A stretch of 64,000 nt of DNA, from positions 3,819,559 through 3,883,558 of the forward strand of contig NZ_KQ759763.1 in NCBI RefSeq assembly GCF_001482195.1, in the 5' to 3' direction. Positions within the stretch are counted from its first letter, which is position 1, and each line of letters begins with the position of its first letter. The notes under the pieces are model-generated. The model was not told the DNA's origin. It searched no databases and saw nothing but the letters and a program-made list of their open reading frames with translations. Made by a program: the position numbers and the translations under genes. Source of the stretch: Luteimonas abyssi. GTDB taxonomy: Bacteria; Pseudomonadota; Gammaproteobacteria; Xanthomonadales; Xanthomonadaceae. Shown one piece after another: positions 52,473-62,900 of the stretch.

Positions 52473-53698
52473 TGCGCCTCGCTGCCCGCTGCGCCTGTGC
52501 ATTGGCGGTGCTGCTGTTGCTGGCCCTGCCGGCGGCGGGGCAGAACCAGCGCGAGACCGAGCGCAGGTTGCAGCAGGTCAAGCGCGAGCTCGATGCGGTC
52601 GCGAGCGATCGGCGCAGGATCGAGGGCGAACGGGGCGAGGCGACCCGCGACCTGCGCGCGGCCGACGAGCGGGTGGCGGCCGCGACCCGTGCGCTGCGTG
52701 CAACCGAAGCCGAGCTCGAGCGTGAACAGGCCGCCCTGGCCGAACTCGGTACGCGACGCGACGCCTTGCAGGCGCGGTTGGGCACCCAGCGCGAGGAGCT
52801 GGCCGCCCTGCTGCGCGCGGCCTATACCGTCGGCGATCACGCCGCGCTCAAGCTGCTGCTGGCGCAGGATCGGGTTGGCGATGCCGGCCGCCTGCTCGCG
52901 TACCACCGTTATCTGCAGCAGCGGCAAGGTGAGCGGATCGGCACGTTGACCGACGAACTGTCCGAACTCGATGCCGTCGAGCGGGAAATCGGCGAACGGA
53001 CCGCGGCGCTCGAACAGGCGCGCGAGACCCAGCAGGCGCAGCGCGCCGAGCTGCAGGCCGACCGCGAAGCGCGTGCGGAGACCGTCGCCGGCCTCGAAGC
53101 GCGCTACGGCGACCGCCGCGAGCGCGAGCGCGCGCTGGGCCGCGATGCCCGCGGCCTCGAACAGGTGTTGTCGCAACTCCGCGAGGCGGCCCGCCGCGCG
53201 GAGGCCGAGCGCCAGCGCGCCGCCCGCGAGGCCGCCGCCCGCGAACGTGCGGGCACCCGACCCGACAGCCCGCCACGGCGTGCGCCGGCCCAGGTGGCGC
53301 GCGGCGCGCCGATGCAGGTCGGCGGACTGAGCTGGCCGGTTTCGGGCGCGTTGCTGGCCGGCTTCGGCGCGCGGATGCCCGACGGCCGTTCGAGTTCGGG
53401 CGTGCTGATCGGCGCGGCGGCCGGCACGCCGGTGAAGGCGGTGGCCGAGGGCACGGTGGTGTTCGCGGAATGGATGACCGGCTACGGCAACATCGTCATC
53501 GTCGACCACGGCAACAGTCACATGAGCCTGTACGCGCACAACGACGCGGTGCTCGCCAACGTCGGCGATCGCGTGCAGCGCGGCGATACCGTCGCCAGCG
53601 TCGGCAACTCCGGCGGCCAGGGGCAGTCGGCGCTGTACTTTGAGCTGCGCCGGGACGGAAAGCCGATCGATCCGTCGAACTGGCTGCAGAGGCGCTGA
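52472..53698 (+). CDS. envC: EnvC-like murein hydrolase activator
   Basis: 408 residues. After a signal peptide (ALAVLLLLALPAAG) comes a long coiled coil (RRLQQVKRELDAVASDRRRI onward, about residues 28-260), typical of EnvC, then a LytM domain. The metal-binding HxxxD is degenerate (SSSGVLIGAAAGTP, no His or Asp), so it should not cut peptidoglycan but activate an amidase (AmiA/AmiB-like) at the septum. The domain ends with YGNIVIVDHGNSHMSLYAH and ALYFELRRDGKPIDPSNWL. Starts at ATG 52472, one base after the gpmI stop begins. ctpA lies 106 bases downstream on the same strand. Confidence 0.93.
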   Translation: MRLAARCACALAVLLLLALPAAGQNQRETERRLQQVKRELDAVASDRRRIEGERGEATRDLRAADERVAAATRALRATEAELEREQAALAELGTRRDALQARLGTQREELAALLRAAYTVGDHAALKLLLAQDRVGDAGRLLAYHRYLQQRQGERIGTLTDELSELDAVEREIGERTAALEQARETQQAQRAELQADREARAETVAGLEARYGDRRERERALGRDARGLEQVLSQLREAARRAEAERQRAAREAAARERAGTRPDSPPRRAPAQVARGAPMQVGGLSWPVSGALLAGFGARMPDGRSSSGVLIGAAAGTPVKAVAEGTVVFAEWMTGYGNIVIVDHGNSHMSLYAHNDAVLANVGDRVQRGDTVASVGNSGGQGQSALYFELRRDGKPIDPSNWLQRR

Positions 53699-53804
53699 AT
53701 GTCGGTCGCCCGGCCGGGCCGTCAGTGCATGGCCGTTGACCGGCGCCGTGCATAATCGAAACGGCCCGCCCCCGCGGGGCCCCTGTTCGCTGGAGAGTCG
53801 TCGT

Positions 53805-55442
53805 ATGCGCGTGCGCCTGTTGTCGGTCCTGATCGCCGGTCTGCTGTCGGCACCCCTGCACGCGCAGGATGCGCTCGAACAGGCGCCACCCCAGGCACTT
53901 CCGACCCAGGACGTGCCGACCCAGGGCGTGCCGACCCAGGGCGTGCCGACTCAGGACGTGCCGGCCGAGGGTGTGCCGTCCGCGCCGGACGCGACCGATC
54001 CGCCGCCCGCCGAGCCGCCACCGGCCGTGGAAGCGCCCGCCGAAGCGCCGCCCGCGGACATGGACGAGCGCGAACGGATGCGCGCGGTGCCGGCCGTCGA
54101 CGATCCCGATGCGGGAACCCGGCCGTCGCGACGCGTCCCGCTGGACGAGATCAAACGCTACGTATCGGTCTACAACGCGGTGCGCGAGGCGTACGTCGAC
54201 CCGGTCGACGATGCCGAGCTGATGCAGGCCGCCATCCGCGGCCTGCTGCTCGACCTGGATCCGCACAGCGCCTATCTGCAGGACGAGGATGCCGAAGCCT
54301 TCGACGAGAGCACCACCGGCGCCTACAGCGGCATCGGCGTCGAGGTCCTGCAGATGCCCGAGGGCGCGTTGCGCGTCGTGGCTCCCATCGACGACACGCC
54401 GGCCGCCCGCGCCGGCCTGCGCTCGGGCGACCTCATCGTCGCCGTGGATGGCGCCCCGCTGACCCCGGCGAGCAACGAAGGGCCGGGCCCGCTGCGCGGC
54501 GAGCCGGGCACTTCGGTCGCGCTGACCGTGGTGCGCGAAGGCGAACAGGAGCCGCTGGAACTCACTGTCGAACGGCAGACGATCCGGGTGGTCAGCGTGC
54601 GCTCGCGCATGCTCGAGCCGGGGTACGGCTATATCCGGGTGAGCGCGTTCCAGGTCGAGACCGCGGCCGAGTTCCAGACCCAGCTCAAGGCGCTCCAGGC
54701 CGAGGCCGGCGGCCGGCTGCGAGGTCTGGTGCTGGACCTGCGCAGCAATCCGGGCGGCCTGCTGACCGGTGCGGTGCAGATCGCCGACGACCTGCTCGAC
54801 CAGGGGCAGATCGTCAGCACCCGTGGTCGCCTGTCGATCAGCGATGCCGTGTTCAATGCCACCCCCGGCGACCTGCTCGAAGGTGCGCCGGTGGTGGTGA
54901 TCGTCGATGCCGGTTCGGCCAGTGCCTCCGAAGTCCTCGCCGGCGCGCTGCGCGACAACGACCGCGCGCGCATCGTCGGCAGCCGCACCTTCGGCAAGGG
55001 CTCGGTGCAGACGGTGCTGCCGCTCGACAACGGCGACTCGGTCAAGCTGACCACCGCGCGTTACTACACGCCGAGCGGCCGCTCGATCCAGGCGCGTGGC
55101 ATCGATCCCGATGTGGAGCTGCAGCCCGAGGATGCCCAGTCCCGGCGTAACGGCTACTCCGAGGCCGCGCTGCCCGGTCACCTGCGCGGCGACGAGGAAG
55201 GCATGGCGGGGGACGCGGCCGGCGCGGTGCTCGAAGGCGACGGGCCGATCGATGCGGCACTGGCCGAGCTGAAGCGGCCTGCCGGAGCTCCGGCGGCCAC
55301 GGCCGGGTCTTCGACGACTCCGGCCCCGGCTGCGCCTGTCGGCCGAGATGTGTCGGCACCTGTCGAGGGCGCTGGCGACGCCGGCGACGACGAGAGCGGC
55401 TCGCCGATCGAGGTCGATGCGGTCGAAGACGCGACCGAATAG
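53805..55442 (+). CDS. ctpA: C-terminal processing protease CtpA/Prc-like (S41)
   Basis: 545 residues. A signal peptide (MRVRLLSVLIAGLLSAPLHA) is followed by a low-complexity stretch with five PTQxV repeats. After a tricorn-like helical start (RYVSVYNAVREAYVDPVDD) a PDZ domain (GVEVLQMPEGALRVVAPIDD) and the S41 peptidase follow: catalytic serine in VDAGSASASEVLAGAL and lysine in SRTFGKGSVQTVL. The C-terminal tail is long and proline/alanine-rich. ATG 53805 has GGAGAG (53792-53797) upstream. Acts in the periplasm on cell-wall enzymes; paired with envC in the gpmI-envC-ctpA cluster. Confidence 0.93.
   Translation: MRVRLLSVLIAGLLSAPLHAQDALEQAPPQALPTQDVPTQGVPTQGVPTQDVPAEGVPSAPDATDPPPAEPPPAVEAPAEAPPADMDERERMRAVPAVDDPDAGTRPSRRVPLDEIKRYVSVYNAVREAYVDPVDDAELMQAAIRGLLLDLDPHSAYLQDEDAEAFDESTTGAYSGIGVEVLQMPEGALRVVAPIDDTPAARAGLRSGDLIVAVDGAPLTPASNEGPGPLRGEPGTSVALTVVREGEQEPLELTVERQTIRVVSVRSRMLEPGYGYIRVSAFQVETAAEFQTQLKALQAEAGGRLRGLVLDLRSNPGGLLTGAVQIADDLLDQGQIVSTRGRLSISDAVFNATPGDLLEGAPVVVIVDAGSASASEVLAGALRDNDRARIVGSRTFGKGSVQTVLPLDNGDSVKLTTARYYTPSGRSIQARGIDPDVELQPEDAQSRRNGYSEAALPGHLRGDEEGMAGDAAGAVLEGDGPIDAALAELKRPAGAPAATAGSSTTPAPAAPVGRDVSAPVEGAGDAGDDESGSPIEVDAVEDATE
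53901..53975 (+). repeat. 15-bp tandem repeat within ctpA encoding PTQDV/PTQGV
   Basis: Five contiguous 15-bp units (CCGACCCAGGACGTG with minor changes) at 53901, 53916, 53931, 53946 and 53961. The unit is a multiple of three so gains and losses keep the frame, giving a variable-length linker after the signal peptide. Confidence 0.88.
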
Positions 55443-55612
55443 GGTCGGTCGCGGGGTCGGAGTCCGATCGAGCCGGATTCGATCGGGTCGCATCGGACGA
55501 ACGGTCGCGTCCGTGCGCTGACGGACTGGGTCGGGTCGGATCCCGCGCCGGTGGTCGCGCGGCTGACACCGGAGTGTGAGACGACCGCGTTCGCAGTACC
55601 TGCGCGAGCGGG

Positions 55613-56143
55613 CTATTCCGTGGCGAGACTGCAATGCAGCGTCACGCCCTCGCGCAAGGCGGCGGTCAATCGGCCCTGGAACGCGCCGCAGTCGAGCAGC
55701 GCCCCGCCGTCGTCCGCGCCGTCGTCGCGCTCGGCCACCGAGACCCGCAGGTGGGGGCGGCCCTGCTCGATCAATGCCAGCCGGTCCGCGGCGATGTCGG
55801 GCGATCCGAAGCGCACCTCGCCCGCCTCGCGGAGCGGGCGGGTCTCCCGGTGCAGTTCCAGCCACGGCTGCTCGGTCCCGGGCACCTGCCGCTGTTGGGC
55901 GGCGACGGTCGGGTAGCCGAACCACTCGGCGACGACGTCCAGCGTCGGGCCCTCGCCCGCGACCACGCGCGCGGCGGCCTCGCTGAGCTGGAGCTCGACG
56001 GAGAATCCATCCGCGGCGGAGGCCGATCCCGATGTCCGCGCTGGCGCGTCGAGGCTCGTCGGCGTCGGCGTGCGTTCGCACGCGACCAGCGACAGTCCCA
56101 GCGCCGTGGCCGCCAGCAGGGTCAGGGCGCGGTCCGTCGCCAT
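55613..56143 (-). CDS. Hypothetical lipoprotein
   Basis: 176 residues. MATDRALTLLAATALGLSLVAC gives a lipobox with Cys22. The mature part includes ERTPTPTSLDAPARTSGS, a mixed alpha/beta region (SVELQLSEAAARVVAGEGPTLDVV) and DCGAFQGRLTAALREGVTLHCSLATE, where two cysteines may pair. I do not recognise a family. It is 170 bases past ctpA and convergent with it; downstream in the same direction is nothing, and the DUF1820 gene lies 7 bases upstream, so they may form a transcript with the rhomboid gene. Confidence 0.7.
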   Translation of the reverse strand: MATDRALTLLAATALGLSLVACERTPTPTSLDAPARTSGSASAADGFSVELQLSEAAARVVAGEGPTLDVVAEWFGYPTVAAQQRQVPGTEQPWLELHRETRPLREAGEVRFGSPDIAADRLALIEQGRPHLRVSVAERDDGADDGGALLDCGAFQGRLTAALREGVTLHCSLATE

Positions 56144-56150
56144 CGCGGGG

Positions 56151-56471
56151 TCAGCGCGGCTTGGCCGGCAACGGGAACGGTGTCACCACCCGTTCGCCGG
56201 ACTCGGCATCGCGGATCGCGGACTGCCCCTTGCGCTCGACCTCCTCCACGCGCAGCACGCTCTGCATCGGCAGGGGCAGCACGCGGGGCTGAGCGAACTC
56301 GTCGCGCAGCCGTTCCTCGGTGGGATCCACCACCAGGCCGTCGTGCACGTCGAACACCAGGTCGGCCACTTCCACGAAGCCCCACAGCGATCCGCTGGCG
56401 ACCTGGCGGGCATAGACCTCGTACACCTTGCCGAGGTTGAGGAAGCTGACCTTGTAGAGCGACTTGAACAT
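56151..56471 (-). CDS. DUF1820 family protein
   Basis: 106 residues. MFKSLYKVSFLNLGKVYEVYARQV and SGSLWGFVEVADLVFDV followed by LVVDPTEERLRDEF are the conserved blocks of DUF1820, a soluble protein of unknown function found in Gammaproteobacteria. VLPLPMQSVLRVEEVERKG completes the family pattern. ATG 56471 is preceded by TATAAT and exactly six bases (GCCGCG), so the transcript is probably leaderless. It is 7 bases from the downstream lipoprotein gene and 25 bases from the upstream rhomboid gene, all on the same strand. Confidence 0.88.
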   Translation of the reverse strand: MFKSLYKVSFLNLGKVYEVYARQVASGSLWGFVEVADLVFDVHDGLVVDPTEERLRDEFAQPRVLPLPMQSVLRVEEVERKGQSAIRDAESGERVVTPFPLPAKPR

Positions 56472-56477
56472 GCCGCG

Positions 56478-56483
56478 ATTATA
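56478..56483 (-). promoter_or_regulatory. Candidate -10 box for DUF1820 gene, consistent with leaderless start
   Basis: TATAAT on the minus strand (ATTATA on the plus), six bases before the ATG. It is the best match to the consensus in this window. Confidence 0.55.
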
Positions 56484-56496
56484 GGCAAGGCGCCGC

Positions 56497-57189
56497 TCAG
56501 TAGCCGCGGCGCCGGCGCAGGCGTCGGGTGATGGCGCCGCGCGAGGCGATCGCGAACGCCACGCCGAACACGAATCCGCCCACATGCGCCGCCCACGCCA
56601 CCGCACCGAAGGCCGGGCCGATGTAGGCGAACACCACCTGCAGCAGCGCCCAGATCCCGATCAGCAGCGACGCCGGCGCGCGCACGAACTCCAGGAACAG
56701 GCCCAACGGCACCACCACACCCAGGCGCGCGCGCGGGAACAGCGCCAGGTACGCGCCGATGATCGCCGACACCGCGCCGCTGGCCCCGATGATCAGACGG
56801 TCCGGCGCGCCGATGGCGAGCGCGGCGATGAAGTTGGCGAACGCGCCGCCGAACAGGAACAGCACCAGGAATCGCCAGGCGCCCATCGCCCGTTCCGCGG
56901 GCAGGCCGAAGATCAGCAGGAACACCAGGTTGCCGAGCAGGTGGGTCCAGTCGGCGTGCAGGAACAACGCGGTGAGCAGGCGCAGCCAGCGCTCGGATTC
57001 CGACCAGGTGCGCCACAGCTCCGGTGGAGCCAGGCCGCCGCTCAGCGCACCCCAGTCCATGACCAGATCGTGGCGCACCGCATCGGGTCGCATGCTCGCG
57101 ATCACGTAAGCCAGCGCGAGCAGGCAGGCCAGCGACGGGGTCGCCCAGCGCAGCCCCGGGGCTGCGCGGGTGGGAACGGCAACGAACAT
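56497..57189 (-). CDS. Rhomboid family intramembrane serine protease
   Basis: 230 residues with six to seven hydrophobic segments. The catalytic serine is in IGASGAVSAIIGAYL (GxSG) and the histidine in WAAHVGGFVFG, with ALFLHADWTHLLGNLVFL as the conserved HxxxxHxxxN segment. It cleaves membrane proteins within the lipid bilayer. A soluble-like start (TRAAPGLRWATPSLACLL) precedes TM1. ATG 57189 gives MFVAVPTRAAPG. The upstream region overlaps with the divergent fadL promoter. It probably leads the DUF1820-lipoprotein transcript. Confidence 0.93.
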   Translation of the reverse strand: MFVAVPTRAAPGLRWATPSLACLLALAYVIASMRPDAVRHDLVMDWGALSGGLAPPELWRTWSESERWLRLLTALFLHADWTHLLGNLVFLLIFGLPAERAMGAWRFLVLFLFGGAFANFIAALAIGAPDRLIIGASGAVSAIIGAYLALFPRARLGVVVPLGLFLEFVRAPASLLIGIWALLQVVFAYIGPAFGAVAWAAHVGGFVFGVAFAIASRGAITRRLRRRRGY

Positions 57190-57284
57190 GCGGCGGAACC
57201 GGGCACGAGAGCGGGCGGACGATGGTCACGATACCAGCCGGACAAATGCCGCAGTGCGTCGGGAATCCAGACCCGACGGTACGG

Positions 57285-57290
57285 TATAGT
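57285..57290 (+). promoter_or_regulatory. Candidate -10 box for the fadL-like gene
   Basis: TATAGT, 110 bases before the ATG. The -35 is unclear. The long GC-rich leader contains GGAGGGGCTTCC. Confidence 0.35.
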
Positions 57291-57400
57291 GCGCCCGCGC
57301 TGCAGTCGGGAGGGGCTTCCGATGGCACGGGACCGGGCCGGCACAAGGCTCGGCCGCAGCGGCGCGACCCCCAATTCAGCACATCGGAGCGCTCCAGATC

Positions 57401-58735
57401 ATGTCCACCCAACCCCGCACCCTGACCTTGACGGCCCTGGCCCTCGGCGTCGCCGGCGCGCTGGCATTCGCCGGCACCGCATCGGCCGCCGGTTTCCAGC
57501 TCAAGGAAAACAGCGTCAAGTCGCAAGGCAGCTCGTTCGCCGGCACCGCCGCCAAGACCGGCGACAGCTCGGTCGTGACGAACAACCCGGCCGTGATGAC
57601 CCAGTTCGAAGGGACCACGATGCAGGTCGACCTCACGGTCATCGACCTCAACTACGAATTTCGCGGCGAAGGCACCGACCCGCTCGGCCGTCCGCTGACC
57701 GGCAGCAACGGCGGCAACGCCGGCGACGTCACCCCGGTGCCGGCGCTCTCGGTCGTGCACAAGCTCGACAACGGTCTCGCCCTGGGCGCCATGATCAGCG
57801 CGCCGTTCGGCCTGAAGACCGAGTACGACGACGACTGGGTGGGCCGTTACCTCGCCCACACCTCCGACGTGCAGATCGTCGACCTGACCCTGTCGGCCGC
57901 GCTCGACGTCACCGACCGCTTCTCGGTCGGCGGTGGCCTGATCTTCTCGCGGGCCGACGTGAACCTGTCGCGTGCGATCGATTTCGGCGGCCTGCTGGCA
58001 CAGCAGGGTGCGCCGGGCTTCCTGCCGCAGAGCGCCGACGGCTTCGCCGACGTGGAAGGCGACGACACCGGCTTCGGCTGGTTGGTCGGTGCGCACCTGC
58101 GTCCGACCGACAACTTCTCGATCGGCGTGAGCTACCGCTCCGAGATCGACTACGAACTGACCGGTTCCGCCGAGTGGACCACCCCCACCCAGGTGCGGGC
58201 GATCCTGGACGCGAACCCGATGACCCGGCCGCTGTTCAACGACGGCGGTGTCTACGCCGATCTCACCACGCCGTCGATCCTCAACGTCGGCGTGACCTGG
58301 CAGGCCACCGAGCGTCTGGCGCTGCTGGGCACCTACGCCCGGACCGGCTGGTCGTCGCTGCGCGAAGTGCGCATCCAGTTCGACAACCCCGATCCGGATT
58401 CGGTCGAGCCGTTCGAGTGGGACGACGTGTCCTACTATGCCCTGGGCGCCGAGTTCCTGCTCAACGACGCCTGGACCCTGCGTGGCGGCGTGGCGTACGA
58501 CGAGACTCCGACCAGCATCGAACACCGCACGCCGCGCCTGCCCGATGCGAACCGCATGTTCTACTCGGTCGGTGCCACCTGGCGTGTGTCCGACCAGTTC
58601 GACATGAACTTCGCCTACACCCGCATCGAGCCCCGCAACCCGCGCGTGGACTACACCAGCGGTGGCAGCACCGTGGCCGGTCCCTACGACGGCGATGCCA
58701 ACCTGTTCGGTGTCTCCGCGCAGTACCGCTTCTGA
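57401..58735 (+). CDS. OmpP1/FadL family outer-membrane transporter
   Basis: 444 residues. Signal peptide (ALALGVAGALAFAGTASAA) is followed by GFQLKENSVKSQGSSFAGTAAKTGDSSVVTNNPA, the FadL hatch with the NPA motif that controls passage of long-chain fatty acids. The rest is a 14-strand beta barrel ending in aromatic QYRF. It would import hydrophobic substrates; given the glyoxylate shunt and ole genes here, fatty acids are plausible but not proven. A clear terminator follows the stop. Confidence 0.93.
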   Translation: MSTQPRTLTLTALALGVAGALAFAGTASAAGFQLKENSVKSQGSSFAGTAAKTGDSSVVTNNPAVMTQFEGTTMQVDLTVIDLNYEFRGEGTDPLGRPLTGSNGGNAGDVTPVPALSVVHKLDNGLALGAMISAPFGLKTEYDDDWVGRYLAHTSDVQIVDLTLSAALDVTDRFSVGGGLIFSRADVNLSRAIDFGGLLAQQGAPGFLPQSADGFADVEGDDTGFGWLVGAHLRPTDNFSIGVSYRSEIDYELTGSAEWTTPTQVRAILDANPMTRPLFNDGGVYADLTTPSILNVGVTWQATERLALLGTYARTGWSSLREVRIQFDNPDPDSVEPFEWDDVSYYALGAEFLLNDAWTLRGGVAYDETPTSIEHRTPRLPDANRMFYSVGATWRVSDQFDMNFAYTRIEPRNPRVDYTSGGSTVAGPYDGDANLFGVSAQYRF

Positions 58736-58757
58736 TCGCACCGCGATCGTGAGCACG

Positions 58758-58790
58758 CGAAGCCCCGCTCCGGCGGGGCTTCGTCGTTTC
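58758..58790 (+). terminator. Intrinsic terminator after fadL-like gene
   Basis: A perfect 11-bp stem CGAAGCCCCGC (58758-58768) with GCGGGGCTTCG (58773-58783) and a TCCG tetraloop, then TCGTCGTTTC. Similar to the hairpin after oleD. Confidence 0.85.
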
Positions 58791-58862
58791 AATGCCGGGG
58801 ACCCCGCGCACGGCCGCGCTGAGGTCCTGCCCGTGAGCGTTCGGCCCGCGCCTGGCGCGTCG

Positions 58863-59783
58863 TCAGTCCCCCGTGGCCAACCGCAGCAGCCACGCCCAGG
58901 CCGGCAGGGTGAGCAGCGACAGCAAGATCCCGTAGCCCACCATCGCCGCGGCCAGGCGCGGGGCCAGGTTGTGCGAGATGGCCAGTGCGGCGGCGGTGAT
59001 CATGGTCGGCATTGCCGATTCCAGCACGTTGGTTTCCAGCATCGGCGACGGCATCCGCAGTGTCGTCGACAGCGCCAGGGCGAGCGCCGGCATGATCGCC
59101 AGTTTGAGCGTCAGTCCGATCGCCAGCGGCGCGATCTCCTCGCGCGGAATGCGCAGGCGGATCGACAGGCCCACCGCCAGCATCACCAGCGGCAGCAACG
59201 CGTCGGCCAGCCGCTGCAGGCCGTCGGCGATCCAGCCCGGCGGGTGTTCCGGCATGAGGGTCAGCCCGACCGCCAGCGCCCACAGCGGCGGAAAGCGGAG
59301 GATTCGCGCGACGATCTCGCGCGCACCGGGCGGTGCGTCGCCGCTGTAGCGCGCCAGCACGAACAGGCCGAAGGTGGAGAGCAGCACGAACGTGCCGAAC
59401 TGGTCGTAGACCACCGCGTACGGAAGCGCGTCGTCGCCCAGCAGGGCGCGCACCATCGGATAGCCGATGAAGCTGCTGTTGGCCAGCGCCACGCACAGCA
59501 GCAGCACCGCATAGGTCTCGCGCGACAGGCGCATGAGCCGCGCCAGCGGCCACAGCAGCGCCACGCTGGCGATCGCCAGCAGCCATGGCGTGAGCGCGAT
59601 CCCCAGCAGCGCCGGCTCGAAGTGCAGCCGCGGGACGTAGATCAGCACCGCCGCGGGCAGGCAGATCGTCAGCACGATCCGGTTGAGCACCTCGGCCGCG
59701 CCGTCGGGCAGCACGCGGAAGCGGGCGAACAGCATGCCCAGCGCGAGCATCGCCAGGATCAGTGCGAACGCGTCGAAGGCCAT
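58863..59783 (-). CDS. AEC (auxin efflux carrier) family transporter
   Basis: 306 residues with about ten transmembrane segments, split by a polar centre. MAFDAFALILAMLALGMLFARFRVLPDGAAEVLNRIV and ALANSSFIGYPMVRALLGDDALPYAVVYDQFGTFVL fit the AEC/PIN-like family of solute transporters, where the NSSFIGYP region is typical. Its substrate cannot be inferred. ATG 59783 gives MAFDAFALILA. The gene is flanked by fadL (convergent) and putA (same strand, 160 bases upstream), so it may be in the same transcript as putA, although this is uncertain. Confidence 0.88.
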   Translation of the reverse strand: MAFDAFALILAMLALGMLFARFRVLPDGAAEVLNRIVLTICLPAAVLIYVPRLHFEPALLGIALTPWLLAIASVALLWPLARLMRLSRETYAVLLLCVALANSSFIGYPMVRALLGDDALPYAVVYDQFGTFVLLSTFGLFVLARYSGDAPPGAREIVARILRFPPLWALAVGLTLMPEHPPGWIADGLQRLADALLPLVMLAVGLSIRLRIPREEIAPLAIGLTLKLAIMPALALALSTTLRMPSPMLETNVLESAMPTMITAAALAISHNLAPRLAAAMVGYGILLSLLTLPAWAWLLRLATGD

Positions 59784-59943
59784 CGCAGGGGGGAACGGAT
59801 GAGGGGAGCGTCATGGTACGCCGGCCGCTGCAGCGCTCGCCGCGGATGGCGGGGTCATGAGTGCGCAACACACGAAAACGCCGCGGCAGGTGCCGCGGCG
59901 TCGGTGGTCCGGGGCCGGCGCGCATGACGATGCGCGCGCGGCC

Positions 59944-62900
59944 TCAGTCCTCCAGCGTCAGCAGCGAGGCGTTGCCGCCGGCGGCGGTGGTGTTGATCGT
60001 CACCACCTTCTCGGTCGCGAAGCGCGGCAGGTAGTGCGGGCCGCCGGCCTTGGGGCCGGTGCCGGACAGGCGCTGGCCGCCGAACGGCTGCACGCCGACC
60101 ACCGCGCCGATCTGGTTGCGGTTGACGTAGACGTTGCCCACCCGCACCCGCGTCGCGATGCGCTCGGCGACGTCGTCGATGCGCGAATGCACGCCCAGGG
60201 TCAGGCCGTAGCCGGTGGCGTTGATCGACTCGATGACCTCGTCGAGGCGGTCGGCCTTCCAGCGGATGACGTGCAGCGCCGGGCCGAACTTCTCGTGGTC
60301 GAGCTGCGACAGCGATTCGAGTTCCCAGGCGCGCGGCAGGAAGAACGTGCCGTGCTGGACCTGTTCGGTCTCCGGTGCACAGGCGATCAGCTTCGCTTCG
60401 GCGTTCATGCGCTCGGCATGCTGCTCCAGCATCTGCACCGCCTCGTCGTCGATCACCGGGCCGACATCGGTCGACAGCTTGCCCGGATCGCCCACCCGCA
60501 GGCGCGCCATCGCCCCGGCCAGCATCTCGATCACCTTGTCGGCGATGTCTTCCTGCACGAACAGGATGCGCGCGGCCGAGCAGCGCTGGCCGGCCGAGGT
60601 GAAGGCGGACGCCATGACGTCCTTGACCAGTTGCTCGGGCAGGCAGGACGAATCGGCGATCAGCGCGTTCTGGCCGCCGGTCTCGGCGATCAGCGCGGCG
60701 ATCGCGGCGTCGCGCCCGGCCAGGGTGCGGTTGATCGCGCGCGCGGTGAAGGTCGAGCCGGTGAACGCCACGCCGTCGACGCGCGGGTCCTTGGTCAGGC
60801 CGGCGCCGACGGTGCCGCCGTCGCCCGGCAGGAACTGCAGCACGTCGGTCGGTACGCCGGCCTCGTGCAGCAGTTTGATCGCGTAGTAGCCGTTGAGCGT
60901 GGTCTGCTCGGCCGGCTTGGCGATCACGCTGTTGCCGGCCGCCAGCGCCGCGGCGACCTGGCCGGTGAAGATCGCCAGCGGGAAGTTCCACGGGCTGATG
61001 CACACGAACACGCCGCGGCCGCTGTGCTGCAGGGTGTTGGTCTCGCCGGTCGGGCCGGGCAGGGGGTCGGGCGCGAACAGCGTGCGCGCCTGACCGGCGT
61101 AGTAGCGGAGGAAGTCGACCGCCTCGCGCACTTCGGCCACGCCGTCGGGGATGCTCTTGCCGGCCTCCTTGGTGCACAGCGCGATGAACTGCGGCATGCG
61201 CTGTTCCAGCAGGTCGGCGGCATGCTCCAGGATCGCGGCGCGCGACGCTGCCGGGGTCGCGTCCCAGCCCGGCTGCGCGGTCACGGCATTGGCCAGTGCG
61301 CGCTCCACGGTGGCCTCGTCGGCCGGCAGCCACTGGCCGACCTGCTCGCGGCGGTCGGCCGGATTGGTGACCGCGATCTGCAGCCCCGCCGGTTCGGCGC
61401 CGGGCACCAGCGGCGTCGCACGCCAGTCGGTGACTTCGGCGTACACCTGCTCGGCGAGCTGGCGCAGCTGGTCGTCGTTGGCGAGATTGACGCCCATGGA
61501 GTTGCTCCTGTCGTGGCCCTGGCTGCGGTAGAGGTCGACCGGCAGGGAAATGCGGGGGTGGGGAATGTGTTCGTAGCTCGAGACCAGCTCGACCGGATCC
61601 TGGATCAGCGCCTCGACCGGCACGTCCTCGTCGCTGATGCGGTTGACGAAGCTGGAGTTGGCGCCGTTCTCGAGCAGGCGGCGCACCAGGTAGGGCAGCA
61701 GATCCTCGTGGCTGCCGACCGGCGCGTAGACCCGGCACGGCACGCCGAGGCGGTCGGCGGGAATCACCTCGGCGTAGAGGTCGTCGCCCATGCCGTGCAG
61801 CTTCTGGAACTCGTACGGAGTGGTGCGCGTGCGCACCAGCGCCGGCAGGTAAAGCGACGCCATCCGGTGCACCGCGGCGATCGTGTGCGCGTTGTGGGTG
61901 GCGAACATCGGATAGACCGTGTCGGCCGCTTCCAGCAGCTTGCGCGCGTTGGCGAGGTAGCTCACGTCGGTGTTCGGCTTGCGGGTGAACACCGGGTAGT
62001 CCGGGTGGCCCTCGACCTGGGCGCGCTTGACCTCGGTGTCCCAGTACGCGCCTTTCACCAGGCGAACCGGAATCCGGCGGCCGCGGCTTCGGGCCAGGTC
62101 GACGATCCAGTCGATCACCTGCGGCGCGCGCTTCTGGTAGGCCTGCACGACGATGCCGAAGCCCTCCCAGCCTTCCAGCGACGGATCGCGGAAGACCTGG
62201 TCGATCAGGTCGAGCGAGAGTTCGAGCCGGTCGGCTTCCTCGGCGTCGATGGTCAGGCCGATGTCCTGCGCCTTGGCCCGCTGCGCCAGCGACAGCAGGG
62301 CGGGGCCGAGCTCGGCGAGCACGTTGCCGCGCTGGGCGTGCTCGTAGCGCGGATGCAGCGCGGACAGCTTCACCGAGATGGACGGCGCATCGAAGATCGC
62401 GTCCGCGCCGCTGCCACGCGGGCGTTGCGGATGGCTGCCGATGGCGTCGATGGCGTTGCGGTAGGCCTCGAGGTATCGCGCGGCGTCGGCGTCGGTCAGC
62501 GCGGCCTCGCCCAGCATGTCGAACGAGTAGCGATAGCTCGCGTTGGCGCCCTTGCGGCTGCGGCCGAGGGCCTCGCCGATGGTGCGGCCCATCACGAACT
62601 GGTGGCCCATGATCCGCATCGCCTGGAGGGTGGCCAGGCGGATCACCGGCTCGCCGACGCGGCCGATCAGGCGCTTGAACGCGCCGTGCGCATCGCGCTT
62701 GGTCTCGTCGGCCAGGTTGACCACGCGACCGGTCAGCATCAGCCCCCAGGTCGACGCGTTGACCAGCACCGAATCGGATTGCCCCAGGTGCTTCTTCCAG
62801 TCGGCGTCGCCGAGCTTGTCGCGGATCAGGCGGTCGGCGGTGACATCGTCGGGGATGCGCAGCAGCGCCTCGGCCACCGACATCAGCAGCACGCCTTCCT

